The translations under genes and the position numbers were made by a program. DNA of 15,213 nucleotides, taken from Krumholzibacterium sp965370495. GTDB taxonomy: Bacteria; Krumholzibacteriota; Krumholzibacteriia; Krumholzibacteriales; Krumholzibacteriaceae. The number at the start of each line of letters is the position of its first letter. Position 1 is the first letter of the stretch. Positions 12,992 to 15,213 of this stretch are shown here, one piece after another. The notes beneath the pieces are model-generated. The model was not told the DNA's origin. It worked only from the letters and a program-made list of their open reading frames with translations, and searched no databases. The stretch is from positions 1 through 15,213 of the forward strand of contig CBDUUV010000064.1 of the NCBI GenBank assembly GCA_965370495.1, read 5' to 3'.

Positions 12992-14134
12992 ATGGATGAT
13001 ATTATGAAGTTGAAAATCTCGGTGCTGATATCGCTTGTGATAACATTCATAGTGATCATAGCAATTCAGTTCAGCGGTCTCTACTATGAGGATATCGGGG
13101 ATTTTGCCGCGCGCAGGATATCGATAAAGGTTCACCCGGGCACGGCTTTCAAAGACGTACAGGCTGAACTGGTTGAAAAAGGAATTCTCAGGAGGCCAGG
13201 AGTCTTCCGTTGGGCGGCTTATCTTTCGAGGAGGGAAACAAAGATTCGTACCGGCAGATACCTGTTCCGGCAGGGCGAGAGCGTTTCCTCGATACTGGGC
13301 AAACTGGTATCCGGGCAAGTCGATTACGCGCGGGCAGTTATTCCGGAGGGGCTGATGATGACGGAGATCGCCTCGATCCTCCACAGGGAAGCAGAAATCG
13401 ATTCGGCTCTGTTTATGGAAGCGGCGACTGACAAGGCCCTGCTTGCAGAGCTGGGTGTCGACGCTCCCAGCTTCGAAGGGTACCTCTTTCCCGATACGTA
13501 TCTTTTTGACTGGCCGCTGGGAGAGAAAGAAGCTCTGGGGCGGATGGTACACAGGTTCCGTACAATCTTTGACGCTCATATAGCGGGACTTGCCGACAGC
13601 CTCGGCCTGAGCGTCAACGAGATTGTCACACTTGCTTCGATCATTCAGGCCGAAGCTGTATATGATTCGGAGATGCGGCACATATCGTCTGTCTACCATA
13701 ACCGTATCAAGGCAAAATGGAGGCTGGAAGCCGATCCGACCGTTGCCTACGCGCTTGGTGGTGTCAGACGCAGGCTCTATTACAAGGATCTGCGTGTAGA
13801 TTCGCCTTACAATACATATCGCGTGCGGGGACTTCCTCCCGGAGCTATCTGCAGCCCCGGACGGGCCGCCCTGGAAGCAGCGGTGAATCCGCTTTCCGGG
13901 AATAAGGATTTCTATTTTGTGGCTGACGGATCCGGCAGGCACAGGTTCAGCAGTACACATTACCAGCATCTGAAGGCGAAACATCTTATCAAATATGGCC
14001 ATGTGCCGGCTGAAATAGAACAGAAACCGTATCTGGAATCAGTGGGGGGGGAGAAGAACGCTCAGCAACAGGCCCTGGATCGACTGGTCGATGAAAGTGA
14101 CGGCGAAGAGGAAAAGGATTCAGAGGATGAGTGA
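12992..14134 (+). CDS. mltG: Endolytic murein transglycosylase MltG (YceG family)
   Basis: It is anchored in the inner membrane and cuts nascent peptidoglycan strands, setting glycan length. Of 380 residues, ~7-26 form a transmembrane helix. Residues ~45-110 are the LysM-like lobe (SIKVHPGTAFKDVQAEL, RTGRYLFRQGESV). The catalytic YceG domain has FEGYLFPDTY, LASIIQAEA with conserved Glu221, SSVYHNRI, LEADPTVAYALG, DSPYNTYRVRGLPPGAI, SPGRAALEAA and DFYFVADGSGRHRFS. The C-terminus is an acidic extension (DESDGEEEKDSEDE). A run of eight G residues at 14044-14051 lies 28 codons before the stop. Either ATG 12992 or ATG 13004 could be the start; neither has a strong ribosome binding site. The last 8 bases overlap larE. 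Confidence 0.93.
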   Translation: MDDIMKLKISVLISLVITFIVIIAIQFSGLYYEDIGDFAARRISIKVHPGTAFKDVQAELVEKGILRRPGVFRWAAYLSRRETKIRTGRYLFRQGESVSSILGKLVSGQVDYARAVIPEGLMMTEIASILHREAEIDSALFMEAATDKALLAELGVDAPSFEGYLFPDTYLFDWPLGEKEALGRMVHRFRTIFDAHIAGLADSLGLSVNEIVTLASIIQAEAVYDSEMRHISSVYHNRIKAKWRLEADPTVAYALGGVRRRLYYKDLRVDSPYNTYRVRGLPPGAICSPGRAALEAAVNPLSGNKDFYFVADGSGRHRFSSTHYQHLKAKHLIKYGHVPAEIEQKPYLESVGGEKNAQQQALDRLVDESDGEEEKDSEDE

Positions 14135-14933
14135 AAACAAACTGAAAAAGCTCGAGGAGATCCTTGAAAAGAACGGGCGAATGGCTCTTGCCTTTTCCGG
14201 AGGCGTCGATTCGACATTTCTCCTCGGCGTGGCGCGTGATGTCCTGGGCGACGATCTTCTGGCAGTGACGGCATCGGCGGCATTTTTCAATGAGCGGGAA
14301 CTCGAAGAGGCAAAGGCGATAGCGATACTGTTCGGTGTCGATCATGAGATCACGGAGGTTGATCTGTTCGATATCGAGAATTTTACCGACAATCCGCCCG
14401 ACAGGTGCTACTACTGCAAGAAACACCTTTTCTCGAAGATCATGGAGATCGCTGGTGGCAGGGGTTTCGATATCGTGTGCGACGCCAGTAATGTGGATGA
14501 TGCCGGGGATTACAGGCCCGGACTGAAAGCCCTTGTCGAACTGGGGATAATCAGCCCTCTCAGGGAAGCGGGCCTAAAAAAGAAGGAGATCCGTATTCTT
14601 TCAATGGAGCGTGGTTATCCGAACTGGAACAAGCCGGCTGCTGCCTGTTGTGCATCCAGGATACCGTACAATGAAGAAATAACGGTGGAGAAGCTGGTTC
14701 GTGTACAGAAGGCTGAGAGTTTCATGGCCGGTATGGGTTTTAAGGCATGCCGGGTCCGCAGTCATGGCGATGTGGCGAGGATTGAAGTGCCTTCTGACAG
14801 GATCGGCCTGCTTGTCGAACCCGGGCTTCGCGGAAAAATAGTGGACAGGCTGAAGTCGTTCGGGTTTCGATATATTACGATAGATATCGAGGGATACCGT
14901 ATGGGAAGCCTCAATGAATCCCTTGACATATGA
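14127..14933 (+). CDS. larE: LarE-family ATP-dependent sulfurtransferase
   Basis: LarE installs sulfur on the pyridinium ring precursor of the nickel-pincer nucleotide cofactor, using ATP and either a sacrificial cysteine or an iron-sulfur cluster. From ATG 14127 it has 268 residues. The PP-loop is AFSGGVDSTFL (residues 22-32), followed by DRCYYCKKHLF (Cys94, Cys97), CDASNVDD, GLKALVELGIISPL and NKPAAACCASRIPY (Cys174, Cys175, at the place of L. plantarum Cys176). Another Cys, 208, follows in KACRVRSHGD. The extra cysteines would allow an iron-sulfur-type enzyme, but I cannot decide this from sequence alone. It overlaps mltG by 8 bases and has AAGGA about 9 bases upstream. The frame is open back to 14091 inside mltG, but that region does not resemble the family. 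larB and larC are not in the window. Confidence 0.9.
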   Translation: MSENKLKKLEEILEKNGRMALAFSGGVDSTFLLGVARDVLGDDLLAVTASAAFFNERELEEAKAIAILFGVDHEITEVDLFDIENFTDNPPDRCYYCKKHLFSKIMEIAGGRGFDIVCDASNVDDAGDYRPGLKALVELGIISPLREAGLKKKEIRILSMERGYPNWNKPAAACCASRIPYNEEITVEKLVRVQKAESFMAGMGFKACRVRSHGDVARIEVPSDRIGLLVEPGLRGKIVDRLKSFGFRYITIDIEGYRMGSLNESLDI

Positions 14934-15013
14934 CGATACACGCATATTATTTGCTTATTGCTATCGGAGGCAAGGGAACCCGCGAGACCCGTAAAGGGCA
15001 GAAAGGTCGATAA

Positions 15014-15169
15014 ATGGAGACGATACGCAAGCTGAGAAAATGGTTCATTGCAGCCGGCCTGGTTTCTATAGTGCTGGGGTATATCTTTCTCGCGAATAAC
15101 TCCATATCGCTGGCGCCGGTTCTCCTCGTTCTGGGCTACTGTATTCTTATCCCTGTCGCATTGATATAA
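15014..15169 (+). CDS. Small two-helix membrane protein
   Basis: This 51-residue frame starts with a basic segment (METIRKLRKW), followed by two hydrophobic helices, about 11-27 (FIAAGLVSIVLGYIFLA) and 33-51 (LAPVLLVLGYCILIPVALI), joined by a short polar turn (NNSIS). GAAAGG 7 bases before the ATG gives a good ribosome binding site. The positive-inside pattern puts both ends in the cytoplasm. It resembles unnamed small membrane proteins with two hairpin helices, and I cannot give it a function. It lies 80 bases after larE and 12 bases before a tRNA gene, so it may share a transcript with the tRNA. Confidence 0.75.
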   Translation: METIRKLRKWFIAAGLVSIVLGYIFLANNSISLAPVLLVLGYCILIPVALI

Positions 15170-15181
15170 GATATCTCAAGT

Positions 15182-15213
15182 GGGCGATTAGCTCAGTTTG
15201 GTTAGAGCACCTG
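15182..15213 (+). tRNA. 5' part of a tRNA gene, probably tRNA-Val
   Basis: Acceptor strand GGGCGAT (15182-15188), TA at positions 8-9, D stem GCTC/GAGC (15191-15194 and 15205-15208) with an AGTTTGGTTA loop, A26, and the start of the anticodon stem CCTG. The window ends before the anticodon. The GGGCGATTAGCTCAG opening with a CCTG anticodon stem is typical of bacterial tRNA-Val(UAC), but this identity is inferred. Confidence 0.85.

Noticed and set aside
14091..14126. Upstream ATG extension of larE inside mltG
   Set aside because: It would overlap mltG by 44 bases with residues unlike LarE; ATG 14127 is better placed.

Overview
This is a compact, bacterial, mostly housekeeping stretch of roughly 50% GC, and every gene lies on the + strand. 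The gene order yggS-like / divIVA / purine nucleoside phosphorylase / ileS / DksA-TraR-like / lspA / rluD resembles the divIVA-ileS-lspA neighbourhood of Gram-positives and several poorly cultured diderm lineages. Type-2 IleRS, heavy use of AGG for arginine, DivIVA with a very long acidic tail, and a 7TM-GAF-PP2C phosphatase suggest an uncultured candidate phylum (FCB-like or deltaproteobacterial-like). That placement is inference, and I cannot name the taxon.

Layout. Positions 1-1118 carry an open frame that enters from the left edge. Its first ~180 codons are a purine nucleoside phosphorylase (PNP) and the remainder is the C-terminal two thirds of a YggS/PLPHP-family protein, joined in frame near 552-567. 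Then come divIVA (1403-2878), a G8/C6 hairpin that may be a terminator, a complete second PNP with a GTG start (3158-3982), a good sigma70-type promoter (4057-4085), and ileS (4192-7344). Closely packed dksA-like, lspA and rluD genes follow. After these is a three-gene partner-switching module (STAS antagonist, RsbW-type ATPase, membrane GAF-PP2C phosphatase), then ruvX, mltG and larE, a 51-residue two-helix membrane protein, and the first 32 nt of a tRNA (probably Val) cut off by the right edge.

How the genes fit together. ileS to rluD is a translation and envelope housekeeping run: tRNA charging, a transcription modulator, lipoprotein signal peptide cleavage and rRNA pseudouridylation. The STAS gene overlaps rluD by one base, so the partner-switching genes appear wired into this transcription unit although no sigma factor is present. 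ruvX, mltG and larE are separated by 5 nt or overlap, so they probably share one mRNA.

Most notable points: (1) the in-frame PNP-YggS chimera, in which both active sites are incomplete; (2) an IleRS whose HIGH signature reads GVHH, the swapped form linked to extreme mupirocin resistance; (3) Asp in place of the usual purine-contacting Asn in the intact PNP; (4) repeated W-x-x-Y/E motifs in the DivIVA tail; (5) a sigma-less partner-switching cassette; (6) larE without larB or larC in view. I see no CRISPR array, insertion sequence or phage gene. No gene-free stretch exceeds 300 bases; the longest (1119-1402 and 2879-3157) are described as features.
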